Part shown: piece after piece, positions 37,100 to 46,552 of the stretch | Numbering within the stretch: the stretch's first letter is position 1 | Layout of the letters: each line of letters starts with the position of its first letter | Origin: Planctomycetales bacterium | Lineage (GTDB): Bacteria > Planctomycetota > Planctomycetia > Planctomycetales > Planctomycetaceae | DNA length: 64,000 nucleotides | Reading direction: 5' to 3' | NCBI GenBank assembly: GCA_028285345.1 | Contig: JANQPT010000047.1 | Location: forward strand, 1 to 64,000 | Notes under the pieces: model-generated | Seen by the model: only the letters and a program-made list of their open reading frames with translations | Database searches by the model: none | Told to the model about the DNA's origin: nothing | Translations under genes and position numbers: made by a program

Positions 37100-38173
37100 C
37101 TAGATGCTGGCCCGGATCCTGGTTTGGGATTCGATGTTGTTCACGAATTCATAGTGGGTGAAAACTAATCCACGATAGAACTCTGTTCGATCGAGAACTC
37201 TATCCCATCCGTCGCCGCCGTAAAACCGATCGACTCCCGCGCCGCCCGAGAGATTGTCATTACCGTCGTCTCCAAACAGACTGTCGTCGCCTGCATCGCC
37301 GAAGAGGTAGTCCCAGCTATCCCCGCCTCGAATCCAGTCGTCACCATTGCCGCCGTTGAGAGTGTCGGGATCATCACCTCCGTAGATTCGGTCGTTGCCG
37401 TCGCCGCCGTCCATCCGGTCCCTGCCTCCATCACCGGTGAGATAGTCGTTTCCAGTTCCGCCGATCACTGTGTCGTTGCCGTCTCCACCGAAGACGTTGT
37501 CGTTACCGTCGCCGCCGCTTAAGTAATCATTGCCGGAGAGGCCGTAAATGGTGTCCCGTCCATCGTGACCGTAGGCGGTATCATTGCCCGCGCCGCTGTT
37601 GATGATGTCGTCGCCGCTTTGGCCGTAGAGTCTGTCGTTGCCGTCGCTGCCACGGAGGGAGTCGTTGCCGACGCCGCCGAGGAGTCTGTCGTGACCCGAC
37701 TCGCCAAGTATCGTATCATTGCCCGCCCGGCCGTCGATGTAGTCGTTGCCGCGGCCGCCGTTGAGGTAGTCGTTGCCGTTGTTGCCGTATATGTAGTCGG
37801 TTCCGCGCCCGCCATAAATGCGGTCGTTGCCGTCACCGCCATAGATGTAGGCCAATTTGTCGGTCGTATTGTTAACAAAGTCGTCTCCGTCAAGGCTCTC
37901 AATCCGCAGTCGGTCGACGTCGGCATAATCAAATCGGGACTGCTTGACGATATACCCGCTCTCGTTGCGGATCGTGACCCGAATTTCATCCGGGACGGAG
38001 ACTCTATGGCCCAGAATTGTGACGTTCTCGTAACTGGTCATCAGTTCGATCCGGTCGTCGCCGTTGGTCCCTTGGACTTCCAACGTACCGCCGTCGAGTT
38101 CGATTGAAGCGGCCATCAGTTTGCGGTCTTCCAGCGACTCAAATTTCATGCTGCGTTGGGGGGCATTGCTCAT
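37100..38173 (-). CDS. RTX-like calcium-binding repeat protein (paralogue 3)
   Basis: 357 residues from the ATG at 38173, with GGAG about nine bases upstream. The order is again: N-terminal motif KFESLEDRKLMA (residues 9-20), a domain with IELDGGTLEVQGTNGDDRIEL and FDYADVDRLRIESLDGDDF, then more than twenty RTX nonapeptides (YGGDGNDRIYGGRGTDYIYG and so on). The tail reads VLDRTEFYRGLVFTHYEFVNN. Compared with paralogue 2 it has extra repeats in the middle (SGAGNDTAYGHDGRDTIYG), consistent with repeat expansion. No type I exporter genes are near. Calcium binding is expected from the motif; biological role unknown. Confidence 0.87.
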   Translation of the reverse strand: MSNAPQRSMKFESLEDRKLMAASIELDGGTLEVQGTNGDDRIELMTSYENVTILGHRVSVPDEIRVTIRNESGYIVKQSRFDYADVDRLRIESLDGDDFVNNTTDKLAYIYGGDGNDRIYGGRGTDYIYGNNGNDYLNGGRGNDYIDGRAGNDTILGESGHDRLLGGVGNDSLRGSDGNDRLYGQSGDDIINSGAGNDTAYGHDGRDTIYGLSGNDYLSGGDGNDNVFGGDGNDTVIGGTGNDYLTGDGGRDRMDGGDGNDRIYGGDDPDTLNGGNGDDWIRGGDSWDYLFGDAGDDSLFGDDGNDNLSGGAGVDRFYGGDGWDRVLDRTEFYRGLVFTHYEFVNNIESQTRIRASI

Positions 38174-38224
38174 GCGGATAGCTCCGAATTGGCGTATTTG
38201 CGGGTGTTTGGTTCGATGAATGAG

Positions 38225-38320
38225 CAGCAACCTGCCAAGCGAACAAATCGGCTGATTGTTACCGCTCTATTTTCAAAATGCCCAAACAGACGGACAATCA
38301 GCCACGGTTCGGCGCCGGTT
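38225..38320 (-). promoter_or_regulatory. conserved upstream block of Ca-binding paralogue 3
   Basis: Aligns with 36901-37000. Identical cores are ACCGCTCTATT (38261-38271) and AAATGCCCAAA (38276-38286). The remaining part up to 38529 is the divergent intergenic region shared with hslV, with no other recognised element. Confidence 0.55.
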
Positions 38321-38529
38321 TTCAGATCTCAAGAGTTTCCATCAGGACGGGGCATCCGGGATCACGATGCCGAGTCGCCGTAAGTCAATTCAGTCAGATG
38401 CCTTAGCGCGCGTCGCTCCCTGCCGAGGTATGCATGCTTGTCCCTGATCGGTCCAATTGTTACGGTTGATCACGACACACGAGTAATCAGCACCGCGCCA
38501 CACAAATTGTGACAGAGAACACAGCAACA

Positions 38530-39087
38530 ATGCCCGCACAGAAACCCAAATGGCGTTCGACGACGATCCTCAGCGTCCGCCGCGGCGGCGACGTCGCGCT
38601 GGGCGGCGACGGACAGGTCACGCTTGGGGATACAGTCATGAAGGCGGACACCAAGAAAATCCGCTGGATGCTCGATAACAAAGTGCTGGTCGGCTTTGCC
38701 GGCTCGACCGCCGACGCCTTCGCGCTGATGGAGCGTTTTGAGGCCAAAGCGAAGGACTATCCGGGCAATATTCCCCGCGCGGCAACCGAGTTGGCCCGTG
38801 ATTGGCGAACCGACCGCATCCTGCGGCGATTAGAAGCACTGATGGTCGTGGTCAGCGCCGAACATAGCCTGCTGATCACCGGGCAGGGAGATGTGATTCA
38901 GCCCAGTGACGGCATCATCGGCATCGGCTCAGGCGGGTCATACGCGACCGCAGCAGCCCGCGCCCTGCTCAGAAACACAGAGCTCAAACCGGCGGACATT
39001 GTGGAGCGTTCACTGCAAATTGCCGCAGAGATCGACATTTACACGAATCACGAGATTGTGGTGGAGGAGTTTCCGTGCGCGAGTTGA
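38530..39087 (+). CDS. hslV: ATP-dependent protease peptidase subunit HslV
   Basis: 185 residues from the ATG at 38530; a GTG 21 bases upstream in frame is possible but less likely. The signature [23 protein letters not shown] places the catalytic threonine at Thr11, so a ten-residue propeptide ([10 protein letters not shown]) would be removed to expose it, unlike E. coli HslV where only Met is cleaved. Family motifs [19 protein letters not shown] and [16 protein letters not shown] are present. HslV forms the double-hexamer proteolytic core of the HslUV degradation machine in the cytoplasm. It overlaps hslU by 13 bases, consistent with co-translation and fixed stoichiometry. Confidence 0.95.
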   Translation: MPAQKPKWRSTTILSVRRGGDVALGGDGQVTLGDTVMKADTKKIRWMLDNKVLVGFAGSTADAFALMERFEAKAKDYPGNIPRAATELARDWRTDRILRRLEALMVVVSAEHSLLITGQGDVIQPSDGIIGIGSGGSYATAAARALLRNTELKPADIVERSLQIAAEIDIYTNHEIVVEEFPCAS

Positions 39088-40427
39088 CCCCGCGGGAAAT
39101 TGTCGCGAAATTGGACGCACATATCGTCGGCCAGGACGCTGCAAAACGGGCCGTGGCAATCGCCATCCGCAACCGCTGGCGATGGCGGCAATTGGCAGAT
39201 GACATTCGCAAAGAAGTCACACCCAAAAACATCATCATGATCGGCCCGACCGGTGTGGGAAAGACGGAGATCACCCGCCGTTTGGCATCGCTGACCGGGG
39301 CGCCGTTTATCAAGATCGAAGCCACCAAATATACCGAGGTCGGCTACTACGGCCGCGACGTCGAGAGTATGGTTCGCGACCTGGTCGAAGCCGCGCTGAA
39401 GCTCGTTGAAACGACCAAACGCGCCGAGGTCGAAGAGGAAGCCGCCCGCCGTGTCGAAGACCGGCTCGTTGATCTGCTCGCCCCAGCCACTCCAGATTGG
39501 GAGATGACAGATGATGAAGACGAGGGCGAAAAAGCGGCCGAGCGGCACGTGCGGACCCAGGAAAAATTTCGCTCGATGCTCCGTGCCGGCGAATTGGAGG
39601 AGCGAACCGTCGAACTGAGCGTCGAGTCTCGCAACCTGCCGGTGCAGGTCTTCTCCAACATGGGCATGGAACAGATGGATATCGACTTTCAGTCGATGTT
39701 TGAGAAAATCGTGCCCAAGCAAAGCCAGGACCGCTCGCTGAAGGTCTCCGAAGCGCGCAAGGTATTGATGGAACAAGAGATCGAGGGGTTGCTCGACAAA
39801 GACGCCCTGAACGAGGAATCGATTGAACTGGCGGAAAGCAGCGGCATCATCTTTGTCGACGAAATCGACAAAATCTGCGGCCCTGAGGGGGGCACCAGCA
39901 GCGCCGACGTCAGCCGACAAGGAGTCCAACGCGATCTACTGCCGATCGTTGAGGGGACCAACGTGCAGACTCGCTACGGAACGGTTAACACTTCAAATAT
40001 CCTTTTCATTGCTGCCGGCGCGTTTCACCGTTCCAAGCCGTCGGATTTGATGCCCGAGTTGCAGGGCCGCTTTCCGATCCGCGTTGAATTGACCGACCTG
40101 TCGCGCGACGACTTCATCCGCATTCTCACGGAACCGACCAGTTCGCTCACCAGGCAGTACGAAGCGCTGCTGGCCACCGATCGCGTGACTCTCAAGTTTA
40201 CGACTGACGGATTGGAGACCATGGCAGACATCGCCTACCAGGTCAATCAATCGACACAGAACATCGGCGCGCGTCGACTGCATACGATCATGGAACGATT
40301 GCTCGAAGAAGTCAGTTTTGACGCACCGGACATGAAGCAAAAGAGCCTCAATATCGACTCCAACTATGTCCGCGAGAAACTGAAAGAAGTGATCGACGAC
40401 GAGGATCTCAGCCGGTTTATCTTATGA
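39075..40427 (+). CDS. hslU: ATP-dependent protease ATPase subunit HslU
   Basis: 450 residues from a GTG inside the end of hslV. N-terminal [33 protein letters not shown] is the diagnostic HslU start. Walker A GPTGVGKT is at residues 57-64; Walker B and neighbours read [13 protein letters not shown]. The I-domain between them spans roughly 110-240, and sensor regions follow ([15 protein letters not shown]). The C-terminus ends [10 protein letters not shown], the tail that docks into HslV to activate it. It unfolds substrates and feeds them to HslV. Length fits the family (E. coli 443). Confidence 0.97.
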   Translation: MRELTPREIVAKLDAHIVGQDAAKRAVAIAIRNRWRWRQLADDIRKEVTPKNIIMIGPTGVGKTEITRRLASLTGAPFIKIEATKYTEVGYYGRDVESMVRDLVEAALKLVETTKRAEVEEEAARRVEDRLVDLLAPATPDWEMTDDEDEGEKAAERHVRTQEKFRSMLRAGELEERTVELSVESRNLPVQVFSNMGMEQMDIDFQSMFEKIVPKQSQDRSLKVSEARKVLMEQEIEGLLDKDALNEESIELAESSGIIFVDEIDKICGPEGGTSSADVSRQGVQRDLLPIVEGTNVQTRYGTVNTSNILFIAAGAFHRSKPSDLMPELQGRFPIRVELTDLSRDDFIRILTEPTSSLTRQYEALLATDRVTLKFTTDGLETMADIAYQVNQSTQNIGARRLHTIMERLLEEVSFDAPDMKQKSLNIDSNYVREKLKEVIDDEDLSRFIL

Positions 40428-40470
40428 TCAAGACTGCATCTGGCATTTGTCAGCAGGCGAGGTGCCGCTA

Positions 40471-41466
40471 ATGGACGGCTGGTGGAATTGGCTGCTCATC
40501 ATCGGCATATTTGCTCTGGGCGTGCGGCTCTCCGCGTTCTTCAGCGGATCAGAGATCGGCTTCTACCGGCTAAGCCCGCTCCGCCTCAGCGTGGAAGCCG
40601 ACTCGGGCGACACCGTCTCGCAGCGATTGTTGGACTTCGTCCAACAACCCGGCTATTTCGTGGCGACGACCCTCGTCGGAAACAATCTCGCGAACTACGT
40701 GACGACGTTAGCGATCGCGATGGCAACCGCCGCGGCATTTGGTGCGTCAACCGGATTGTTCGAAATCTTGGGGACCGTGCTGTTCACGCCTCTGATTTTT
40801 GTATTCGGCGAATTAATACCCAAAAACTTGTACTACGAATCTCCACACCGCTTGCTCAGGCGCGACCTCCGTTGGTTTCTCGTTTTTTATCGATGTTTTC
40901 TAATCTTCAGCACGCCGTTGGTCTGGATCAGTAAACTTTTTGATCGCTTCGGAGGTGTGGAAAAAAACTCGGCGCAGCGAGCACTCGGCCGCAAACGGCT
41001 GGTCCAAGTCCTTTCCGAGGGCCACCATGAAGGATTGCTCACGCGTGTTCAGAACGATCTGGTGCAGGGACTGCTCCGCGAAGCCCCCCGGACTGTGGCA
41101 GAGTCAATGACCGAATGTTCCCGCGTGACCGGAGTCCGCGACGATCTGTCACGAAAGCAAGTCCTGGATTTCGCCAGAAGCCACGGCTTGTCGCGGGTCC
41201 CGGTTCGCCGGGCGGATCAAATCCACGGTTGGTACGGCTACGTCTGTGTTGCCGACCTCTCGCTACGAAATCGGCCGCTCGCGGAGTCGCAGCGGCCCTT
41301 CTTTCATTTGGACATCTCGACCGGCAAACTGGAAGCCATTCTCGCACTGCGGGCCGCTGAATCCGAGTATGCCGCCATCATGCACGGCGATGAGGTCCTG
41401 GGGCTGGTCACATCCAGTAAACTCTCTGAAGAATTCTTCATTTCGCAGCAGACAGCCGGGCACTGA
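40471..41466 (+). CDS. CNNM/CBS-domain membrane protein (HlyC/CorC-type)
   Basis: 331 residues from the ATG at 40471. The N-terminal half is a CNNM (DUF21) transmembrane domain: ALGVRLSAFFSGSEIGFYRLSPLRL, FVATTLVGNNLANYVTTLAIAMA, FGELIPKNLYYESPHRLLRR. The second half resembles a pair of CBS modules (SMTECSRVTGVRDDLSRKQVLDFARSHGLSRVPV, then AAIMHGDEVLGLVTSSKLSEEF). The C-terminal CorC_HlyC domain is absent or very short. Relatives are implicated in magnesium/cobalt export or regulation. It starts 43 bases after hslU and may be in the same transcript. Confidence 0.87.
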   Translation: MDGWWNWLLIIGIFALGVRLSAFFSGSEIGFYRLSPLRLSVEADSGDTVSQRLLDFVQQPGYFVATTLVGNNLANYVTTLAIAMATAAAFGASTGLFEILGTVLFTPLIFVFGELIPKNLYYESPHRLLRRDLRWFLVFYRCFLIFSTPLVWISKLFDRFGGVEKNSAQRALGRKRLVQVLSEGHHEGLLTRVQNDLVQGLLREAPRTVAESMTECSRVTGVRDDLSRKQVLDFARSHGLSRVPVRRADQIHGWYGYVCVADLSLRNRPLAESQRPFFHLDISTGKLEAILALRAAESEYAAIMHGDEVLGLVTSSKLSEEFFISQQTAGH

Positions 41467-41543
41467 CGCGATACGATAAAAGCGGGCTACGAGAAGCCTT
41501 CGGTTTCGGAACATCACTTCGCCGGCAAGATCGCCAGACGTAC

Positions 41544-42926
41544 ATGACTGATTCGAGCCAGCCACCACAGCGTGAACAGCGGCCAAAGAGCCTGTGGGAA
41601 GTCATGTCGCACGGCGCGGCGCCGTCCGACCAGGACCCGCACGAGACTCAGCCCCCCTCGTCGCAGCCACAAACCTCTCAGGAACCGTCTGAACCGGCAG
41701 CGCCCTTGAAGTCTTTGTGGGACATCATGGGAGATCGGCCGCCGGAAATCTCTCCCGAGGAGATCACCAAGGAAACCGTTGCGTCACCACTGCGCGATGA
41801 AGAAACTGCCGCGCTCGACATGATCACCGACGACGCTGCTTTCGATAAGGACGTCGAAACCAAACCGACCCGCAAGCACTCACGAGTCAAGCCCCCGGTC
41901 AAGTCGCCGCCCGAGCCCAAACGTTGGCGAAAAACATCTGAAGCGGATCAAGACCTCAAAATCGAGATCCGAACCGCCAAACGGGAACCGGCGGCTCCAA
42001 AACAATCAAAAAAGGCCAAATGGAGCGTGGTCCTTGCGTGCCTCGCCATTTTATTGTCGATCCTCGCGGTGCTTCCCAACATTTGGTCCAAGTTTCCGGC
42101 GCTGCTGATAGGGTTCTGGGCTTTGTTCTGCGGATTCTTGGCTGCGGACGAAATCCGCACGTCCCGCGGCCGCCAGACCGGGATGAACCAGGCGCTGCTT
42201 GGAATGGGGTTGAGCCTGCTGGGCATGTTTCTCGGCCCCATTCTCGCGTGGGGCCTGGGGGGTTGGGACGTCCTTCAAAACAACCGGCAGATCACGAAGG
42301 ACCGCCTGAGCCAAATCGGCACCGCGCTCGACGACCACTACGACGAACGGCGGCAATTTCCGGCGGGAGGCGTATTCGATCAACAACGCGACGGCTCCTT
42401 TAAGCCGCTGCACGGCTGGATGACGGCGCTGCTCCCCTATTTGGGTCACCAGCAGGTCCACAATTCGATCAATCTGTTCGTCCCGTTCGACGATCCTGAA
42501 AATGTTGACGCGATGCAGACGCAAATCCCCGAGTTTCTTGTCGCCGGTGTCGACAAGACCACGTCGATCAAGCAATTCGCGGCCGCGCACTTTGCCGGCG
42601 TCGGGGGCGAAGAGACCGATCCGCAGGGACGGAAGATTCATTTCGGAATTTTCGACCGCAATTCGGCTGTCAAATATCAGGACGTCAGCGACGGCCTTTC
42701 CAATACGCTGGTCGCCGGCGAGATTCCCAGCAATTTCCCCGCTTGGGGCGAGCCACAGAACTGGCGGAAGATTGGTGACGGACTCAATCGGGAACAGCGG
42801 GGCTTCGGGAGCGTCGGCGGCGGCGCGACGTGGTTCTTAATGGGGGACGGCAGCGTTCGCCAACTGTCGTCCGACACCGATCCGCAAATTCTGCGTAAGA
42901 TGAGCACCCGCAACGGCGGCGAATAA
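41544..42926 (+). CDS. DUF1559 (H-X9-DG-type) membrane protein with proline-rich N-terminus
   Basis: 460 residues. The first ~150 are disordered, rich in Pro, Ser, Glu and Lys, with two near-identical short motifs KSLWEVM (15-21) and KSLWDIM (56-62). Two hydrophobic helices follow (WSVVLACLAILLSILAVLPNIW and ALLIGFWALFCGFLAADEI, then ALLGMGLSLLGMFLGPILAWGL). The C-terminal half is a DUF1559-type domain: LSQIGTALDDHYDERRQFPAGG, HGWMTALLPYLGHQQVHNSIN, KYQDVSDGLSNTLVAGEI and ATWFLMGDGSVRQLSSDTDP. DUF1559 proteins are pilin-like and hugely expanded in planctomycetes; here the usual N-terminal prepilin leader is replaced by a long cytoplasmic part and helices. Confidence 0.85.
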   Translation: MTDSSQPPQREQRPKSLWEVMSHGAAPSDQDPHETQPPSSQPQTSQEPSEPAAPLKSLWDIMGDRPPEISPEEITKETVASPLRDEETAALDMITDDAAFDKDVETKPTRKHSRVKPPVKSPPEPKRWRKTSEADQDLKIEIRTAKREPAAPKQSKKAKWSVVLACLAILLSILAVLPNIWSKFPALLIGFWALFCGFLAADEIRTSRGRQTGMNQALLGMGLSLLGMFLGPILAWGLGGWDVLQNNRQITKDRLSQIGTALDDHYDERRQFPAGGVFDQQRDGSFKPLHGWMTALLPYLGHQQVHNSINLFVPFDDPENVDAMQTQIPEFLVAGVDKTTSIKQFAAAHFAGVGGEETDPQGRKIHFGIFDRNSAVKYQDVSDGLSNTLVAGEIPSNFPAWGEPQNWRKIGDGLNREQRGFGSVGGGATWFLMGDGSVRQLSSDTDPQILRKMSTRNGGE

Positions 42927-43072
42927 CCCCGTCCTGCTTAGTGCCGCTCTCCGCAGTGGCCAGGCCATGAATTCTCAGCGCCGGTTGTCCGATCGACCCG
43001 ACGTCGAGTATCATTCCCCGCGCGGCGATAAGGGATTGCTGCGGAATCCTGGGAATGTAATGGGAGAATCAA

Positions 43073-44125
43073 GTGGCAGAACGCGTCATCATCATCGGCT
43101 CCGGACCCGCCGGCTGGGCGGCGGCAATTTATACGTCACGAGCTAATTTGGAACCGGTCGTGTACGAAGGGGCCATTACCGAAGAGAACCGCTTGCAAGG
43201 GACGCTCCCGCTCGGGCAACTGGCACTGACGACTGAAGTCGAGAATTACCCTGGATTTCCAGCAGGCGATCTCGAAACTTATCTGGACAGTTCCATTGAG
43301 AAATCAAAGCGGAAACATATGACCCCGCACCAAAAGGAAGGTGCGAGCGGACCGGAATTGATGGAGCTCATGCGGCAGCAGGCGGTCAACTTTGGCACGA
43401 AAGTCGTCACCGATGACATCGTCGAAGTCGATTTGTCTAGCCATCCGTTTAAGCTGAAGTCGTTGGGAGGCGACGAAGTCGAAGCGTTTTCTCTGATCAT
43501 CGCCACCGGAGCACGAGCGAATTACTTGGGGCTCGATTCTGAGGAACGATTTAAGAACATGGGCGTTTCAGCGTGTGCTGTTTGCGACGGCGCGGTTCCG
43601 CGGTTTCGGAACAAGCCGCTGGTGGTCGTCGGTGGGGGCGACAGTGCCATGGAAGAAGCAACGTTCCTTACCAAATTCGGCAGCAAGGTCTACATCGTCC
43701 ATCGCCGCGACGAATTTCGCGCGAGTAAAATCATGGCCGATCGCGCGCTGGCCAACGAAAAAATTGAAGTCAAATGGAACAACACGGTCGACGAAGTCTT
43801 GGGCAACGATGAGGATGGTGTGACCGGCGTTCGCATTCGGAGCACGGTTGATTCCGATCAAACAGAAGATTTGGAAGCTACAGGGTACTTCGCCGCGATC
43901 GGGCACACGCCCAATACCGGGTTCCTCAAAGGCCAGTTGGAGATGAATGACAAGGGATACATCACCTGGACAACTCCCCAACGGACCTATACCAGCGTCG
44001 AAGGCGTCTTCGCTGCTGGCGACGTCGCTGACGATTACTATCGCCAAGCGATCACCGCCGCCGGGACCGGCTGTATGGCGGCACTGGACGCCGAACGTTG
44101 GCTGGCTGCCAAGGGTTTTGAATAG
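43073..44125 (+). CDS. trxB: thioredoxin reductase
   Basis: 350 residues from a GTG at 43073 with GGGAG eight bases upstream. [21 protein letters not shown] is the FAD dinucleotide fold; [20 protein letters not shown] is the NADPH site; CAVC (Cys168-Cys171) is the redox-active disulfide (commonly CATC); [34 protein letters not shown] is the C-terminal FAD-contact motif. It is longer than typical bacterial TrxB (about 310-320) because of an insert around residues 75-95 ([19 protein letters not shown]). It supplies electrons from NADPH to thioredoxin, and so indirectly to peroxiredoxins such as those at 25979. Confidence 0.95.
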   Translation: MAERVIIIGSGPAGWAAAIYTSRANLEPVVYEGAITEENRLQGTLPLGQLALTTEVENYPGFPAGDLETYLDSSIEKSKRKHMTPHQKEGASGPELMELMRQQAVNFGTKVVTDDIVEVDLSSHPFKLKSLGGDEVEAFSLIIATGARANYLGLDSEERFKNMGVSACAVCDGAVPRFRNKPLVVVGGGDSAMEEATFLTKFGSKVYIVHRRDEFRASKIMADRALANEKIEVKWNNTVDEVLGNDEDGVTGVRIRSTVDSDQTEDLEATGYFAAIGHTPNTGFLKGQLEMNDKGYITWTTPQRTYTSVEGVFAAGDVADDYYRQAITAAGTGCMAALDAERWLAAKGFE

Positions 44126-44160
44126 ACACCGCAGCGAAATACCAAATCTGTTGCTGATGG

Positions 44161-45354
44161 ATGAAAACAATGCTCAGCGAAGCAGGATGTCAGGCACGGC
44201 GGTCGCGTTTATGGGCGGCGGTACCGGAAAGCGTGGAATGGATGCTCGTGGCGGATCCCCGCCATGTGTATTACCTGTCAAATTTCCTGGTAAATCCGTA
44301 CAGCTTCTCCGGCGGCGAGCGTGGTTTGCTGTTCCTGGAGCGAGACGGAACCACCACGTTGTGCGCGGATAACTTCACTTATCTCGCGGCGGCTGGAGAC
44401 GTGTATGTCGACCGCGTGATCGAAGAGACTTGGTATGACCACGAGCATTCGGTGATCAACCGCGATCACGCTTTGTTCAAAGCACTGCAGGCGCTCGATT
44501 CGCATGTCTTCGGGCGGACAGGAGCGGTCGAAGCGGAATGGCTCCCCCTGGCGGCCTGGGAGGCGTTAGCCCCCGATCTCGAGCAACATGACATCCAGGA
44601 ACGATCCGACGAAGCGATCGCTCCCGGGCGTAAGTCGATCGACTTGGGTTCGGTATTGCGGCAACTGCGGCGGCAAAAGGAACCTGACGAGTTGGAACTA
44701 CTTCGCGCCTGTATGCGTGCCGGGGATGCCGGGCACGCCCGCGCCCGTGAAATCCTTCGAGACGGCATCGGCGAGTTTGAGGTCTACCGCGAAATTCACG
44801 CAGCGGCTATGCAGGAGGCGGGGCGCCCAGTGATCGTCTACGGCGATTTTCGCGCCACACATGCCGATCAGGTCGACGTGGGTGGACTTCCCTCCGACCA
44901 CGTGCTGCAAACCGGCGAATTGATGCTGATGGACTTCTCGGTGGTCATTGACGGGTACCGCGGCGATTTTACCAACGCGCTCAGCGTCGGCCCCCCCAGC
45001 GACGAGCAAATGATGCTCTTTGAATTGTGTGAAGCCGCGCTCCGCAGCGGTGAGTCAGCGCTCAAAGCAGGCGCTGCCGCGCGTGACGTGCACGCCGCCA
45101 CCGCCCGCCCCATGAGAGAAACCGGCTACGGCGACACCTTCGACCACCACGCCGGCCACGGCATCGGCTTGGCCCACCCCGAGCCGCCGATTCTGGTTCC
45201 CGACAGCGACGACATTCTGCTTGCCGGCGACGTCTTGACCCTCGAGCCGGGATTGTACGTCGAAGGCATCGGCGGCATCCGCATCGAGCACAATTATCTC
45301 ATCACTGAACACGGATTCGAACAACTTAGCAATCATCTGATTTCGCTTACGTAG
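44161..45354 (+). CDS. M24-family metallopeptidase (Xaa-Pro aminopeptidase-like)
   Basis: 397 residues. The N-terminal creatinase-type domain (DPRHVYYLSNFLVNPYSFSGGERGLLF) is followed by a pita-bread catalytic domain. The metal ligands of the M24 family are visible: Asp in MDFSVVIDGYRGDFTNAL (two Asp), His in HAGHGIGLAHPEPP, and Glu in TLEPGLYVEGIGGIRIEHNYL (two Glu). These fit a dinuclear metal aminopeptidase that cleaves Xaa-Pro bonds, or an M24 homologue with another hydrolase role. The start at 44161 has no clear ribosome site; Met4 is an alternative. It is 35 bases after trxB and 16 before the BioF-type gene. Confidence 0.92.
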   Translation: MKTMLSEAGCQARRSRLWAAVPESVEWMLVADPRHVYYLSNFLVNPYSFSGGERGLLFLERDGTTTLCADNFTYLAAAGDVYVDRVIEETWYDHEHSVINRDHALFKALQALDSHVFGRTGAVEAEWLPLAAWEALAPDLEQHDIQERSDEAIAPGRKSIDLGSVLRQLRRQKEPDELELLRACMRAGDAGHARAREILRDGIGEFEVYREIHAAAMQEAGRPVIVYGDFRATHADQVDVGGLPSDHVLQTGELMLMDFSVVIDGYRGDFTNALSVGPPSDEQMMLFELCEAALRSGESALKAGAAARDVHAATARPMRETGYGDTFDHHAGHGIGLAHPEPPILVPDSDDILLAGDVLTLEPGLYVEGIGGIRIEHNYLITEHGFEQLSNHLISLT

Positions 45355-45370
45355 CAACCACATTCCGCGC

Positions 45371-46552
45371 ATGAACTCTCTCTCTTGGATCACCGACGAA
45401 CTGGCCGAACTCGAGCAACTCGGTTTGCGCCGCCGTCGCCGCGAGATCGAACCTTTGCCAGAGGGACGCTGCCGGGTCGATGGCCGTGAACTGTGGAACT
45501 TTGCCGGCAACGACTACTTGAATCTGTCGCAACATCCGCGCGTGATCAGAGCGGCACACGAAGCAACGACCGACGCCGGAACCGGTGCAACAGCCAGCGC
45601 ATTGGTTTGCGGACATACGCACTGGCATCACCGGCTCGTTGAGAAACTGGCCGAATTTGAAGGAACCGAATCAGCGATCCTATTCCCCACCGGATTCGCC
45701 GCCAATTTGGGCGTGATCACCGCTGTCGTCGGCCGCGAAGATGCCGTTTTCTCTGATCGCTTGAACCATGCCAGCCTGGTTGACGGCTGCCGGCTCTCCA
45801 AAGCGGCGCTGGCCGTCTATGACCGCGAAGATTTGGAGTCACTCTCTGCCGCTCTGGCGGGGGCTGCAACTGCACGCCGGCGGCTGATCGTTACGGACAG
45901 CATCTTCAGTATGGACGGTGACGCGGCACCGCTGGCCGATCTTTGCGACTTGGCGGATAAACACGATGCGATGCTGCTGATCGATGAGGCACACGCGACG
46001 GGTCTGTTTGGAAACCGGGGCCGCGGACTCGCCGAACAGGATGGCGTTGAGGATCGCATTCACTTTCAAATCGGCACGCTCAGCAAAGCACTCGGCGCGT
46101 GCGGCGGCTTCGTCTGCGGCCCGGCGGAATTGACCGACTGGCTCTGGAACAACGCCCGCACACAAATGTTTTCCACTGCATTGCCGCCGGCCGCCTGTGC
46201 CGCCGCGTGTGCTGCGCTGGCAATCGTGCAATCCGAACCAACCCGGCGCGAAGAATTGCTCAAGCGTTGTCGTCGATTTCGCGCAGCAATTCAGGACGCC
46301 GAACTTCAGACCATCGAAAATGCGATCGCCCCGATTGTCCCCATTCTGCTGGGCAACCCGGAACTCGCAATACATACAGCGGCGGCGCTCGAAGACCGGG
46401 GCTACCTCGTCGGCGCCATCCGGCCCCCCAGCGTACCGCCGGGAACTTCACGATTGCGGATCACGCTGTCATCAGCGCACGACGACGCCACCATCGATGG
46501 ACTCCTTGCAGCGCTTAACGACGCCCTGCGGACAGCGGAGGCAATGGCGTGA
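45371..46552 (+). CDS. BioF-type alpha-oxoamine synthase (AONS-like)
   Basis: 393 residues, a fold-type I PLP enzyme. Landmarks: ELWNFAGNDYLNLSQHP, SALVCGHTHWHHRLVEKLAEFEGTE, TDSIFSMDGDAAPLADL, DEAHATGLFG (Asp204-His208 contacting PLP), and TLSKALGACGGF with Lys239 as the Schiff-base lysine. This matches the 8-amino-7-oxononanoate synthase / 2-amino-3-ketobutyrate CoA ligase group. BioF condenses pimeloyl thioester with alanine in biotin synthesis. No other bio gene is nearby, so a different acyl thioester or amino acid is possible. Its last four bases (GTGA) form the start of the next gene. Confidence 0.88.
   Translation: MNSLSWITDELAELEQLGLRRRRREIEPLPEGRCRVDGRELWNFAGNDYLNLSQHPRVIRAAHEATTDAGTGATASALVCGHTHWHHRLVEKLAEFEGTESAILFPTGFAANLGVITAVVGREDAVFSDRLNHASLVDGCRLSKAALAVYDREDLESLSAALAGAATARRRLIVTDSIFSMDGDAAPLADLCDLADKHDAMLLIDEAHATGLFGNRGRGLAEQDGVEDRIHFQIGTLSKALGACGGFVCGPAELTDWLWNNARTQMFSTALPPAACAAACAALAIVQSEPTRREELLKRCRRFRAAIQDAELQTIENAIAPIVPILLGNPELAIHTAAALEDRGYLVGAIRPPSVPPGTSRLRITLSSAHDDATIDGLLAALNDALRTAEAMA

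Noticed and set aside
45371-46552. Assignment of the PLP enzyme to biotin synthesis as bioF
   Set aside because: The family fits, but no bioA, bioB, bioC or bioD is nearby and the overlap with an OleB-like hydrolase hints at another role; symbol left empty.
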